From NCBI RefSeq assembly GCF_021353235.1, contig NZ_JAJTWT010000013.1, forward strand, positions 1 through 64,000: DNA of 64,000 nucleotides, given 5' to 3'. The notes beneath the pieces were generated by a model. It saw only the letters and a program-made list of their open reading frames with translations, was not told where the DNA came from and did no database searches. The translations under genes and the position numbers were made by a program. Positions 43,145 through 51,956 of the stretch are shown here, in pieces. The stretch's first letter is position 1; the number at the start of each line of letters is the position of its first letter. Source of the DNA: Pelomonas caseinilytica (GTDB lineage Bacteria; Pseudomonadota; Gammaproteobacteria; Burkholderiales; Burkholderiaceae_C).

Positions 43145-43267
43145 TCAGTGGGCGAGGCGGTGAACCTGCATCAAGAGGGCGAGGGCCGCGATGCTGCCGC
43201 TGGCGAAGACAAGGAGGCCCAGTCCGCGTTGCATGCGGCGGGCGACCGAAGGCGATGAAGAGTGCAT
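43145..43267 (-). CDS. Small membrane protein, 40 residues, upstream of dps
   Basis: A short gene with an excellent ribosome site (AAGGAGACCGCC before the ATG at 43267). The protein begins MHSSSPSVARRMQRG, has one hydrophobic span (about 16-33, GLLVFASGSIAALALLM) and ends HRLAH. It lies 37 bp upstream of dps on the same strand and is probably the first gene of that operon. No family recognised. The ribosome site and position make it more credible than most frames of this size. Confidence 0.65.
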   Translation of the reverse strand: MHSSSPSVARRMQRGLGLLVFASGSIAALALLMQVHRLAH

Positions 43268-43317
43268 GGCGGTCTCCTTGAACGAGACGCCACTTTATGG
43301 GTTGCTATCGATTCCGT

Positions 43318-43336
43318 GGTTTGAATAGGTCAAACC
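43318..43336 (-). promoter_or_regulatory. Palindrome overlapping a putative -35 of the dps operon
   Basis: GGTTTGA-N5-TCAAACC is a perfect 7-bp-arm inverted repeat. On the minus strand it contains TTGACC, a good -35 hexamer, 17 bp upstream of CGATAG. It lies 50 bp upstream of the small membrane-protein ATG and 17 bp after the oxyR stop. It may be the operator/promoter of the small protein-dps-methyltransferase operon. Confidence 0.45.
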
Positions 43337-43353
43337 CGCCCATAGCGAAAATT

Positions 43354-44274
43354 TCAGCTCAGCCGCGTGACGCCGCGCAATTCGCAGGCATAGATGGCAT
43401 TGCGCAGCGCCGCGATGGCCTCGTAGCGGGTGAAGCTGCGCCGCCAGGCCAGCACGACGCGGCGGGTGGGGATGGGATCGCTGAAGGGCACGAAGCGCAG
43501 GTGCGGCGTCGGTTCGAGCGGCACGGAGAGCTGGGGCACGACGGTGACTCCCATGCCCGAGGCGACCATGTGCTTGATGGTCTCCAGCGACGAGCCCTCG
43601 AAGCTGCGGCGTATGCCCTCGGCGTCGCTGGAGAAGCGGGCGAACTCGGGGCAGACCTCCAGCACGTGGTCGCGGAAGCAGTGGCCGGTGCCCAGCAGCA
43701 GCATGGTCTCGCGCTTGAGTTCCTCCGCCGAGATCGACTCGCGCCCGGCCAGGGGATGCGTGGCCGGCACGGCGACGACGAAGGGCTCGTCGTAGAGGGG
43801 CGCCGTGGCCAGGCCGGCGTCCGGGAAGGGCTCGGCCATGACGGCGCAGTCCAGCTCGCCGGTGCGCAGCATCTCCAGCAGCTTGACGGTGAAGTTCTCC
43901 TGCAGCATCAAAGGCATCTGCGGGTAGAGCTCGATGGTGTGCCTGACCAGCTCCGGCAGCAGGTAGGGGCCGATGGTGTAGATGATGCCCAGGCGCAGGG
44001 CGCCGTCCAGCGGGTCCTTGCCGCGCTTGGCGATTTCCTTGATGGCGCTCGCCTGGTCGAGCACCGACTGCGCCTGGCGCACGATCTCCTCGCCCAGCGG
44101 CGTGACGCTGACCTCGCTGCCGCCGCGCTCGAAGATCTTGACGTCCAGCTCCTCCTCGAGCTTCTTGATGGCCACGGACAGCGTCGGCTGCGACACGAAG
44201 CAGGCCTCCGCCGCGCGGCCGAAATGGCGCTCGCGGGCGACGGCGACGATGTAGCGCAGCTCGGTCAGGGTCAT
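43354..44274 (-). CDS. oxyR: Hydrogen-peroxide sensor OxyR (LysR family)
   Basis: A 306-residue LysR-type regulator. The N-terminal winged helix (MTLTELRYIVAVARERHFGRAAEACFVSQPTLSVAIKKLE) is that of OxyR. The two redox cysteines fall at Cys199 and Cys208 (GTGHCFRDHVLEVCPE), the same numbers as in E. coli OxyR, with the conserved RDH between them. Peroxide would form the disulfide and activate antioxidant genes, plausibly including dps just downstream. The ATG at 44274 is chosen; the longer frame to 44451 would add unrelated sequence overlapping panB. Divergent from panB. Confidence 0.95.
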   Translation of the reverse strand: MTLTELRYIVAVARERHFGRAAEACFVSQPTLSVAIKKLEEELDVKIFERGGSEVSVTPLGEEIVRQAQSVLDQASAIKEIAKRGKDPLDGALRLGIIYTIGPYLLPELVRHTIELYPQMPLMLQENFTVKLLEMLRTGELDCAVMAEPFPDAGLATAPLYDEPFVVAVPATHPLAGRESISAEELKRETMLLLGTGHCFRDHVLEVCPEFARFSSDAEGIRRSFEGSSLETIKHMVASGMGVTVVPQLSVPLEPTPHLRFVPFSDPIPTRRVVLAWRRSFTRYEAIAALRNAIYACELRGVTRLS

Positions 44275-44380
44275 GGCTCGGCGGGACTCCAGGGAGGGCC
44301 GAACGCTACACTGCGCCCGCCCCCGGGGTAGCCCCAGGGTTTTCCCTGGCTGTCCTGCGGAATTTGAGTGAGAGGCCACC

Positions 44381-45187
44381 ATGACCGACCGCAAGCCCAT
44401 GACCCTGCCGCGCCTGGCACAGATGCACGCCAGCGGCGAGAAGATCGCCATGCTGACCTGCTACGACGCGGCCTTCGCGTCGCTGCTGGACGAAGCGGGT
44501 GTCGACATCCTGCTGATCGGCGACTCTCTGGGCAACGTGCTGCAGGGCCGCGGCTCCACGGCCCCGGTGAGCCTGGACGACATGCTCTACCACACCACCT
44601 GCGTGCGCCGCGGCGTGAAGTACGCGTGGGTCGTCGCCGACCTGCCCTTCGACAGTTATCACGTCAGCAAGGAAGAGGCCTGGAAGAGTGCCGCCGCCCT
44701 GGTCAAGGCTGGCGCCCACATGGTCAAGCTCGAAGGCGGCGGCTGGACGACCGAGACCGTGCGCTTCATCGCCGAGCGCGGCATCCCGGTGTGCTGCCAC
44801 CTCGGCTTCACGCCGCAGACGGTCACGTCGCTGGGCGGCTTTCGCGTGCAGGGGCGCGACGAGGCCGGTGCGGCTCGCATCAAGGCCGAGTCGATGGCGC
44901 TGGTCGAGGCCGGCGCCGCCATGCTGCTCTACGAGATGGTGCCGGCGGTGCTGGCCGCCGACATCACGGCCGCCTCGCCGGTGCCCGTCATCGGCATCGG
45001 CGCGGGCGTCGGCTGCTCGGGCCAGGTGCTGGTCCTGCACGACATGCTCAACATCACCCCCGGCCGCAAGCCGCGCTTCGTCAAGGACTTCATGGCCGGC
45101 CAGGGCTCCATCCTCGCGGGGGTCAAGGCCTATGTGGACGGGGTGAAGGCCGGGACCTTCCCGGTGGACGCCGTGCACGGGTTCTGA
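44381..45187 (+). CDS. panB: 3-methyl-2-oxobutanoate hydroxymethyltransferase
   Basis: A 268-residue enzyme that makes ketopantoate from 2-oxoisovalerate and methylenetetrahydrofolate, the first step of pantothenate synthesis. Motifs: [46 protein letters not shown] and the catalytic Glu region LLYEMVP, with [20 protein letters not shown] near the end. A GAGAGG site precedes the ATG. It is followed after two bases by panC, forming a panBC operon. Confidence 0.97.
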   Translation: MTDRKPMTLPRLAQMHASGEKIAMLTCYDAAFASLLDEAGVDILLIGDSLGNVLQGRGSTAPVSLDDMLYHTTCVRRGVKYAWVVADLPFDSYHVSKEEAWKSAAALVKAGAHMVKLEGGGWTTETVRFIAERGIPVCCHLGFTPQTVTSLGGFRVQGRDEAGAARIKAESMALVEAGAAMLLYEMVPAVLAADITAASPVPVIGIGAGVGCSGQVLVLHDMLNITPGRKPRFVKDFMAGQGSILAGVKAYVDGVKAGTFPVDAVHGF

Positions 45188-45189
45188 AC

Positions 45190-46026
45190 ATGCAAGTCAT
45201 CCACACCATTGCCGAACTGCGCGACGCGCTCGCCCTCCACCGCCAGCGCGGCTTCGTGCCGACCATGGGCAACCTGCACGACGGCCACCTCGCCCTCGTG
45301 AAGCAGGCCCGCGAACTGGTCGGCCCGGGGGGCGCGGTGGTCGCCAGCATCTTCGTCAACCGGCTGCAGTTCGCGCCCCACGAGGACTTCGACACCTACC
45401 CCCGCACGCTGGCGCGCGACTGCGAGCTGCTCGAGGGCGCCGGCTGCGACCTCGTCTTCGCGCCGTCCGAGGCCGAGCTCTACCCCGAGCCCCAGGGCTA
45501 CAAGGTGGTGCCGCCCACGGAGCTGGCCGACATCCTCGAAGGCCATTTCCGGCCGGGCTTCTTCACCGGCGTGTGCACCGTCGTGCACAAGCTCTTCAAC
45601 ATCGTGCAGCCGACGCTGACCGTGTTCGGCAAGAAGGACTACCAGCAGCTCATGGTCATCCGCCGCATGGTGGCCCAGATGGCCCTGCCCATCGCCGTCC
45701 ACGGCGGCGAGACGCGGCGCAGCCCGGAAGGCCTGGCGCTGTCCTCGCGCAACGGCTACCTGAGCGAGGCGGAGAAGGCCGAGGCCCTGCGCCTGTCGCG
45801 CACGCTGCGGGCCCTGATCGCCCGCTGGCAGGCCGGCGGGCGGGACCTCGACGCGATGGAGGCCGAGGCGATGCAGGCCCTGCGCGACGCCGGCTGGGTG
45901 CCCGACTACGTCACCCTGCGCCGCCAGCACGACCTCGGCGCCGCCGTCGACGGCCAGCCTCTCGTCGCCCTGGCAGCGGCGCGCCTGGGCAAGACCCGCC
46001 TCATCGACAACCTCGAAATTGCGTGA
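45190..46026 (+). CDS. panC: Pantothenate synthetase
   Basis: A 278-residue ligase joining pantoate and beta-alanine with ATP. The nucleotide-binding motifs are [12 protein letters not shown] (HxGH type) and the KMSKS-equivalent [19 protein letters not shown] and the [20 protein letters not shown] segment are also diagnostic. It starts two bases after the panB stop, so the genes are co-translated. Length is normal. No panD is in the window, so beta-alanine supply is encoded elsewhere. Confidence 0.97.
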   Translation: MQVIHTIAELRDALALHRQRGFVPTMGNLHDGHLALVKQARELVGPGGAVVASIFVNRLQFAPHEDFDTYPRTLARDCELLEGAGCDLVFAPSEAELYPEPQGYKVVPPTELADILEGHFRPGFFTGVCTVVHKLFNIVQPTLTVFGKKDYQQLMVIRRMVAQMALPIAVHGGETRRSPEGLALSSRNGYLSEAEKAEALRLSRTLRALIARWQAGGRDLDAMEAEAMQALRDAGWVPDYVTLRRQHDLGAAVDGQPLVALAAARLGKTRLIDNLEIA

Positions 46027-46114
46027 AGGCCGTGGCGCGGTAAGCGCTTGTAAGCCCCGTCAACAGGTAGCGCGCCCGGGCGTTGAGCCAGCCAACCGCC
46101 TTCGAAAGACGTCC

Positions 46115-46831
46115 ATGCGACCGCCCTTCCTCCGCATCGCCAGCCTCCTCGCGACCCTCGGCACGGCCGCCCTGCTCAGCGCCTGCGGTGGCGGCGCCGA
46201 AGTGGAATTCGGCGGTGGCGGAGGTGGCGGAGGCGGTGGTGGCGGCACGCCCTACCCCCAGCCCAACCCCAACCCCAACCCGCCGACCCAGTCCTGCAGC
46301 GCCGCGGGCCTGGCCGCCTCGGCCGCCAGTTCCTGGGGCACGGTCTGCATGCTGACCAGCAGCGGCGAGATCGTCGTCGAGCTCTACGACACCTATGCCC
46401 CGGAGACGGTGGCCAACTTCTACAAGTACGTGTCGGCGGGCTTCTACACCCAGACGCTGATCCACCGCGTCGACCGCGACTTCGTCATCCAGGGCGGCGG
46501 CTATGCCAGCGGCATGGTGGCCAAGACGCCGCTGTACGCCCCCATCAAGCTCGAGAGCAACAACGGCCTGTCCAACCTGCGCGGCACGATCGCGATGGCC
46601 CGCCGCAGCGACGCCGACTCGGCCACCAGCCAGTTCTTCTTCAACGTGGTCGACAACACCAGCCTCGACTACCAGAGCGCCAGCAACCCCGGCTATGCCG
46701 TGTTCGGCCGCATCATCTCGGGCCTGAACACGCTGGATGCCATCAACGTCGTGCCGACCTACACCTACAGCTCGACGGACATCGAGCCGCGCACCGAGGT
46801 GCTGGTCTACTGGATGCAGCGGCTGAAGTAG
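46115..46831 (+). CDS. Lipoprotein cyclophilin-type peptidylprolyl isomerase
   Basis: A 238-residue lipoprotein. The lipobox LLSAC lies about 24 residues from the start, followed by a glycine run and a PNPNPNP linker that would hold the enzyme away from the membrane. The isomerase domain has GEIVVELYDTYAPETVANFYKYV, FYTQTLIHRVDRDFVIQGGGY and DSATSQFFFNVVDN, the cyclophilin core, though the usual Trp near the active site is not obvious. It should speed proline isomerisation in periplasmic proteins. Located between panC and the phosphofructokinase gene on the same strand. Confidence 0.9.
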   Translation: MRPPFLRIASLLATLGTAALLSACGGGAEVEFGGGGGGGGGGGGTPYPQPNPNPNPPTQSCSAAGLAASAASSWGTVCMLTSSGEIVVELYDTYAPETVANFYKYVSAGFYTQTLIHRVDRDFVIQGGGYASGMVAKTPLYAPIKLESNNGLSNLRGTIAMARRSDADSATSQFFFNVVDNTSLDYQSASNPGYAVFGRIISGLNTLDAINVVPTYTYSSTDIEPRTEVLVYWMQRLK

Positions 46832-46888
46832 CGGCCGGCGGGGGCTGCGTGCGCCCCGAGGCCCGCAAGCTGTTGCAGACTTCGGGCC

Positions 46889-48010
46889 ATGCCATCGTCC
46901 GACCGCCGCCCCATCCGCCGCATCGCCATCACCACCGGAGGCGGCGACGCGCCCGGCCTGAACGCCGTCATCTGCGCCGTCACGCGCGCCGCCCTGCAGC
47001 GCGGCTGGGACTGCATCGGCATCCGCGATGGCTACGACGGCCTGCTGCGGCCCGAGCGCTATCCGCAGGGCGGCTGCCTGGCGCTCGGCCTCGAGCGCGT
47101 CGAGGGCATCGCCGCTCAGGGCGGCACCCTGCTGGGCTCGACGAACAAGGGCGACCCCTTCGCCTACCCGAGCGTCCAGGCGGACGGCCGCGTGGCGCTG
47201 CTGGACCGCTCCCAGGACCTGCTCGACGCCCTGCGGCGCGAAGGCATCGACGCCCTGGTGGCCGTCGGCGGCGACGGCTCCCTGGCCATCGCCCACCGGC
47301 TCGCGCAGCGAGGCCTGCAGGTCGTCGGTGTGCCCAAGACCATCGACAACGACCTGGACCGCACCGTCACCACCTTCGGCTTCGACACGGCGGTCGCCTT
47401 CGCCAGCGAATGCATCGACCGCCTGCACACCACCGCCGCCAGCCACCACCGGGTACTGGTGGTCGAGGTGATGGGCCGTTATGCCGGCTGGATCGCCCTG
47501 CATGCCGGCCTGGCCGGCGGCGCCCACGCCATCCTGCTGCCGGAGCTGCCGTTCGACCTGGCCCCCGTGGCCGAGTTGATCGCGCGGCGCGATGCACAGG
47601 GCCTGGCCTACTCCATCGTCGTCGTCGCCGAGGGCGCCTTCCCCCGTGATGGCGAGCGGGCGCTGTGCGCACCGGCCGAGGCCGGGCATGCCGAGCGGCT
47701 GGGCGGCATGGGCGAGCAGGTGGCCCAGGCGCTGGCACGGCTGACGGGCAAGGACGCCCGCGCCGTCGTCCTCGGCCACCTGCTGCGCGGCGGCAGCCCG
47801 ACCGCCTTCGACCGCGTCGCCGCCCTGCGCTTCGGCGCCGCGGCCGTGCGTGCGCTGGAGGCGGGGCAGGGCGGCGTGATGGTGGCGCTGGACGGCAGCG
47901 ACGTGCGGCCCGTGCCCCTGGCCGAGGTGGCCGGCCGCATGAAGGCCGTGCCGCTGGACGGCGACACCCTGGCCACCGCGCGCGACCTGGGCGTGTGCCT
48001 GGGCGAGTGA
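46889..48010 (+). CDS. pfkA: 6-phosphofructokinase, GGDG/PKTIDND type
   Basis: A 373-residue phosphofructokinase. Motifs: TTGGGDAPGLNAVI, GGDG (127-130), PKTIDNDL (149-156, catalytic Asp153), VVEVMGRYAGWIALHAGLA and VLGHLLRGGSPTAFDR. Gly130 matches the Gly104 of ATP-dependent enzymes, whereas Lys150 matches the Lys124 normally seen in PPi-dependent enzymes. The Gly/Lys combination marks the mixed-substrate group of PFKs, so donor specificity (ATP or PPi) is not certain. It phosphorylates fructose 6-phosphate in glycolysis. CACAGAG repeat copy 5 begins 11 bp after its stop. Confidence 0.92.
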   Translation: MPSSDRRPIRRIAITTGGGDAPGLNAVICAVTRAALQRGWDCIGIRDGYDGLLRPERYPQGGCLALGLERVEGIAAQGGTLLGSTNKGDPFAYPSVQADGRVALLDRSQDLLDALRREGIDALVAVGGDGSLAIAHRLAQRGLQVVGVPKTIDNDLDRTVTTFGFDTAVAFASECIDRLHTTAASHHRVLVVEVMGRYAGWIALHAGLAGGAHAILLPELPFDLAPVAELIARRDAQGLAYSIVVVAEGAFPRDGERALCAPAEAGHAERLGGMGEQVAQALARLTGKDARAVVLGHLLRGGSPTAFDRVAALRFGAAAVRALEAGQGGVMVALDGSDVRPVPLAEVAGRMKAVPLDGDTLATARDLGVCLGE

Positions 48011-48021
48011 GGTGAAAACTT

Positions 48022-48141
48022 AAAGGCAACCACAGAGGCACTGAGGCACAGAGAAAACACAGAGCTTTCCTCTCTGTGGCTCTGTGCCTCTGTGGTTGCA
48101 TTTCCGCGTTTGATGCGTCGCGGTTGCAGCGAACGCGGAAA
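48022..48141. repeat. CACAGAG hairpin repeat, copy 5, with companion hairpin
   Basis: Long hairpin 48022-48103: left arm AAAGGCAACCACAGAGGCAC and right arm ending CTCTGTGGTTGCATTTCC. The companion hairpin 48101-48141 has arms TTTCCGCGTT and AACGCGGAAA. It is the reverse orientation of copy 4 relative to the plus strand, and the junction GCGGAAATGCAACCACAGAGG is shared by both. It follows the pfk stop by 11 bp. The remaining bases to 48276 hold no recognised feature. Confidence 0.88.
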
Positions 48142-48276
48142 GGACTGCGGAGCAGGGCATCACCACCGGCTGCATCCTGACCCCGCGGCATGCCGCTTCG
48201 TCGCCAACGGCGCGACGGTGAGCGGGCGGCCGGTTAGGCTCGGCGCCTTCTTTGGACTTCAGGGACCGAACCCCGC

Positions 48277-48465
48277 ATGAACCGCCTCGCCACCCTCCTC
48301 GCCGTCTCGGCCACCACCGCCCTCCTCGGCGGCTGCGTCTTCGCCCCGCCCATCAACACGCAGACGGACGCCGCGGCCGTCACCAAGATGAGCGAGCAGG
48401 CCGTGGCCACCTGCGGCGCCGGCAACGTGCGCGAGGTGAACGCCAAGAGCTTCACCTGCAAGTGA
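48277..48465 (+). CDS. Small lipoprotein, 62 residues
   Basis: A 62-residue protein with a lipoprotein signal peptide ending LLGGC (Cys20). The mature part is about 43 residues, PPINTQTDAAAVTKMSEQ..., with two further cysteines near the end (ATCGAGNVREV...FTCK), possibly disulfide-linked. No family recognised. It ends 15 bp from the convergent recG gene and has high G/C third positions like its neighbours. Confidence 0.7.
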   Translation: MNRLATLLAVSATTALLGGCVFAPPINTQTDAAAVTKMSEQAVATCGAGNVREVNAKSFTCK

Positions 48466-48480
48466 GCGGGCCGGGGCCGC

Positions 48481-50589
48481 TCAGGCCTTGAGGTATTCGG
48501 CCTTGGTCCCCAGCCAGCGCCTGACCTGGGCCGCCGCGGCGGCCGGGTGGCGGTCCAGCAGCTCGGGGGCGAGGCGCCGCGCGGCGACCAGCAACGGCGC
48601 GTCCTCCTGCAGGTCGGCAAAGCGCAGCAGCTCGGCGCCGCTCTGGCGCGAGCCCATGAACTCGCCCGGGCCGCGGATGTCGAGGTCGCGCCGCGCGATC
48701 TCGAAGCCGTCGGTCGTCTCGGCCATGGCCTTGAGCCGCGCCTTGCCGGTCTCGGACAGCGGCGGCGTGTAGATCAGCACGCACACGCTGGCCTTGGCGC
48801 CGCGGCCGACGCGCCCGCGCAGCTGGTGCAGCTGCGCCAGGCCGAAGCGCTCGGCATGCTCGATCACCATCAGGCTGGCATTGGGCACGTCCACGCCCAC
48901 CTCGATGACGGTCGTGGCCACCAGCACGCTCATGCGGCCGGCTGAGAACTCGGCCATCACGGCCGCCTTGTCGGCCGGCGACATGCGCCCGTGCAGCAGG
49001 CCCACGCTGGCCCCCGGCAGGGCCGCGCCCAGCTCGGCGTGCGTCTCGGTGGCGTTGCGCAGGTCCACCGCTTCCGACTCCTCCACCAGCGGGCAGACCC
49101 AGTAGACCTGGGCCCCGTCGGCCACGGCGCCGCGGATCTTGTCGATGACGTCCTCGCGCTTGGACTCGGTGAACACCTTGGTGACGATGGGGCTGCGCCC
49201 GGGGGGCAGCTCGTCGATGGTGGACACGTCCAGGTCGGCGAAATAGGTCATGGCCAGCGTGCGCGGGATGGGCGTGGCGCTCATCATGAGCATGTGGGGC
49301 TCGAGCGGGGCTGCCGGCCCCCGCGCCGCCTGCGGCTCGTGGCCCTCGGTGGCGCCGGCCTTCAGCTTGTTCCGCAGCGCGAGCCGCTGGGCGACGCCGA
49401 AGCGGTGCTGCTCGTCGATGATGGCCAGGCCCAGCCGGGCGAAACCCACCTTGTCCTCGATGACGGCATGGGTGCCGATGACGAGCTGGGCTTCGCCCGA
49501 GGCCGCCGCGTCCAGCATCTTCTGCCGCGCCTTGCCCTTCACGCTGCCGGTGATCCAGGCGATCTTCAGGCCCAGCGGCTCCAGCCAGTCGACCAGTTTG
49601 CGGAAATGCTGCTCGGCCAGGATCTCGGTGGGTGCCATCAGCGCGCATTGCCAGCCGGCGTCGATGGCCACTGCCGCCGCCAGCGCCGCGACGACGGTCT
49701 TGCCCGAGCCCACGTCGCCCTGCAGCAGGCGGTGCATGGGCTGGGGGCGGGCGAGGTCGCGGGCGATCTCCTCGGCCACGCGCTGCTGGGCGCCGGTCAG
49801 TGTGAAGGGCAGGGCGGCGAGCAGCTTCTCGTGCAGGCCGCCGGGGCCGGCGCGCAGGGCCGGCGCCGCGAGCAGGGCGCGTTCGCGCTGGGCCTGCAGC
49901 TGTGACAGCTGCTGGGCCAGCAGCTCCTCGAACTTGAGCCGCTGCCAGGCGGGGTGGCTGTGGTCCTCCAGGGCCGCGAGCGAGGCGCTGGGCGGCGGGT
50001 GGTGCAGGAAGTGCAGTGCCTCCTTCAGCGGCGGCAGGTGGCGCGGCACGGTGCCGGCCGGCAGCAGCTCGCGCAGGTCGGCCCGCGCCAGGCCCGAGGC
50101 CACCGCCTTGCGCAGATAGGCCTGGGGCAGCTGCGCCGAGGTGGGGTAGACGGGCGTCAGCGCCTGGGCCAGCGGGGTGTCGTCGTCGACCACCTTGACC
50201 ACCGGGTGCACCATCTCCCGGCCGAAGAAGCCCACCCGCGCCTCGCCGCGCACGCGCAGCCGCGTCGCCGCCGACATCTGGCGCTGCTGGGCCGGGTAGA
50301 AGTGCAGGAAGCGCAGCAGCAGCGTGCCGGAATCGTCCTTGAGGCGCACGAGCAATTGGCGGCGGCTGCGCAGCTCCACCTGGCAGTCCACGACGACGCC
50401 TTCCACCTGCGCCGCCACGCCCTCGCGCAGGTCGGCGATGGGCGTCAGGCGGGTCTCGTCCTCGTAGCGCAGCGGCAGGTGCAGGGCGAGGTCGATGTCG
50501 CGCAGCAGGCCGAGCTTCTCCATCGCCTTCTGCGGGGCGGACTTGCTGGGCTTGGGGGCGGCGGCGGTCGGGGCGTCGGCCTCGGGCAT
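48481..50589 (-). CDS. recG: ATP-dependent DNA helicase RecG
   Basis: A 702-residue helicase that remodels stalled replication forks and branched recombination intermediates. An N-terminal wedge/OB domain (LRYEDETRLTPIADL...) is followed by the helicase core: Walker A GDVGSGKT, DEQH box (IIDEQHRFG), MSATPIPRTLAMT, and C-terminal motifs (VATTVIEVGVDVPNAS, QLHQLRGRVGRG), ending with the RecG-type ERFGLAQLH and IRGPGEFMGSRQSG segments. The ATG at 50589 (MPEADAPT) is preferred over an in-frame start 22 codons upstream. Divergent from a small secreted-protein gene. Confidence 0.96.
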   Translation of the reverse strand: MPEADAPTAAAPKPSKSAPQKAMEKLGLLRDIDLALHLPLRYEDETRLTPIADLREGVAAQVEGVVVDCQVELRSRRQLLVRLKDDSGTLLLRFLHFYPAQQRQMSAATRLRVRGEARVGFFGREMVHPVVKVVDDDTPLAQALTPVYPTSAQLPQAYLRKAVASGLARADLRELLPAGTVPRHLPPLKEALHFLHHPPPSASLAALEDHSHPAWQRLKFEELLAQQLSQLQAQRERALLAAPALRAGPGGLHEKLLAALPFTLTGAQQRVAEEIARDLARPQPMHRLLQGDVGSGKTVVAALAAAVAIDAGWQCALMAPTEILAEQHFRKLVDWLEPLGLKIAWITGSVKGKARQKMLDAAASGEAQLVIGTHAVIEDKVGFARLGLAIIDEQHRFGVAQRLALRNKLKAGATEGHEPQAARGPAAPLEPHMLMMSATPIPRTLAMTYFADLDVSTIDELPPGRSPIVTKVFTESKREDVIDKIRGAVADGAQVYWVCPLVEESEAVDLRNATETHAELGAALPGASVGLLHGRMSPADKAAVMAEFSAGRMSVLVATTVIEVGVDVPNASLMVIEHAERFGLAQLHQLRGRVGRGAKASVCVLIYTPPLSETGKARLKAMAETTDGFEIARRDLDIRGPGEFMGSRQSGAELLRFADLQEDAPLLVAARRLAPELLDRHPAAAAAQVRRWLGTKAEYLKA

Positions 50590-50675
50590 GTAGGGATTGT
50601 GGCGGCGCGGCGGAATAGACGAGGCTGTCGCCGCGTCCACCGTGGCGTCCACCACACCACCCAGGAGACCGACCC

Positions 50676-51041
50676 ATGCGCCTTTCTCTGCTCGCCCTCG
50701 TCGCCGCCGGCTTCGCCGCCGCCGCCCATGCCGCTCCGCCGGCGCAGACCGCCGACGGCACCCTCGTCGGCCCCAACGGCATGTCGCTCTACACCTTCGA
50801 CAAGGACGCCGCCGGCAGTGGCAAGAGCGCCTGCAACGGCCCCTGCGCCACCAACTGGCCCCCGCTGGCCGCCGCGGCCGACGCCAAGCCCGAGGGCGAC
50901 TGGACCGTCATCACCCGCGATGACGGCAGCAAGCAGTGGGCCTACAAGGGCAAGCCCGTCTACTACTGGGCCAAGGACCAGAAGCCCGGCGACCGCACCG
51001 GCGACGGCTTCAACAAGGTCTGGCAGCTCGCCCGGCCCTGA
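50676..51041 (+). CDS. Secreted COG4315-type (Lipoprotein_15) repeat protein
   Basis: A 121-residue exported protein. After a signal peptide (MRLSLLALVAAGFAAAAHAA) come two copies of the family repeat: MSLYTFDKDAAGSGKSACNGPCATNWPP with paired cysteines and VYYWAKDQKPGDRTGDGFNKVW. This is the YxFxxD-type secreted repeat family of unknown function, common in Burkholderiales; a stress or redox role has been suspected for relatives. It converges with a solute-binding protein gene 15 bp away. Confidence 0.85.
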   Translation: MRLSLLALVAAGFAAAAHAAPPAQTADGTLVGPNGMSLYTFDKDAAGSGKSACNGPCATNWPPLAAAADAKPEGDWTVITRDDGSKQWAYKGKPVYYWAKDQKPGDRTGDGFNKVWQLARP

Positions 51042-51056
51042 GCGGCGCGCCGGCCC

Positions 51057-51812
51057 TCAGCGGAAGTAGCGCCGCTTGAGGGCCTCGTAGCGCCCGTCGC
51101 GGCGCAGGGTGTCCAGGGCCGCCTGCAGGCGGCGCACGACGGCGGGGTCGGCGTCGGGCCTCAGGCCGTACCAGTAGGACTTGCCGACGTCGTGCTCCAT
51201 GACGACCTGCAGCGTGGCGTAGGGCAGGTGCAGCTGGCGCAGATGCCAGGCGGCGGCCCAGTCGAGCAGGGTGATGTACTCCATGCGGCCGGCCAGCAGC
51301 TTGCGCACGTTGGTCGGGTCGTCCAGGCCCTGCTCCAGCTCGATGCCGGGCCGCAGCCCGGCGGCCTGCAGCGCCCGGTCGGTGGCCGAGTCGCGCACGA
51401 CGCCGATGCGCGCGTCACCCAGTTCGGCCAGTTGAGTCAGGGCCAGGTCCGTGCGGCTGGCCAGCTTGTAGATGAGGATGCGGCGCTGGGCGATGGGCCC
51501 CACCCACTGGAACTGGGCCTCGCGCTCCGGCGAGCGCGTCAACGAGAACAGGATGCTGTCACGGCGCGACTCGGCCAGCTGCATGGCGCGCTGCCAGGGC
51601 AGGACTTCGAGGTCGAGGTCCAGGCCCGCCTCACGCGCCATCAGGCGCAGCAGCTCCACGCTGAAGCCCTGGGGGCGCTGGTCCTCCAGGTAGTTCAGGG
51701 GCGGCAGGTTCTCGGTGACGCCCAGCAGACGCCCCGGAGCCGGCGCGGCCAGCGCGGCCTGCACCGGCAGGCCGGTCAGGCCGATGAGGGCAAGGCAGTG
51801 GCGGCGCTTCAC
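51057..51812 (-). CDS. Periplasmic solute-binding protein, family 3-like
   Basis: A 251-residue receptor-like protein. Signal peptide MKRRHCLALIGLTGLPVQAALA. The mature part has VTENLPPLNYLEDQRPQGFSVELLRLMARE, the opening of extracellular solute-binding family 3, and ends with AALDTLRRDGRYEALKRRYF. No permease or ATPase gene is nearby. It is the second such orphan in the window (see 1017-1799), but the two are not close copies. Role could be sensing or loss-tolerant transport. Confidence 0.78.
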   Translation of the reverse strand: MKRRHCLALIGLTGLPVQAALAAPAPGRLLGVTENLPPLNYLEDQRPQGFSVELLRLMAREAGLDLDLEVLPWQRAMQLAESRRDSILFSLTRSPEREAQFQWVGPIAQRRILIYKLASRTDLALTQLAELGDARIGVVRDSATDRALQAAGLRPGIELEQGLDDPTNVRKLLAGRMEYITLLDWAAAWHLRQLHLPYATLQVVMEHDVGKSYWYGLRPDADPAVVRRLQAALDTLRRDGRYEALKRRYFR

Positions 51813-51922
51813 GGGCTTGGAGCAGAGGCTGGGTGGCAGGGCGGATGACGGGAACGTCCGTGCATCCGATCACTGTCGTGTGAACGGCCTCTGACGGGCA
51901 CGCCGAGGAGGCCGCCCGTGTG

Positions 51923-51943
51923 CAAAACCGCACGCCCGTGCGG
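51923..51943 (-). terminator. Rho-independent terminator
   Basis: On the minus strand CCGCACG-GG-CGTGCGG is followed directly by TTTTGC. The perfect 7-bp GC-rich stem and U-tract come 14 bp after the stop of the gene at 51957-52325, so it should end that transcript. Confidence 0.72.
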
Positions 51944-51956
51944 CGGTCGGCCCGGG

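Noticed and set aside
43305-43345. An OxyR box upstream of the dps operon
   Set aside because: CTAT/ATAG tetranucleotides occur here, but their spacing (20 and 17 bp) does not fit the 11-bp periodic ATAG-N7-CTAT pattern.
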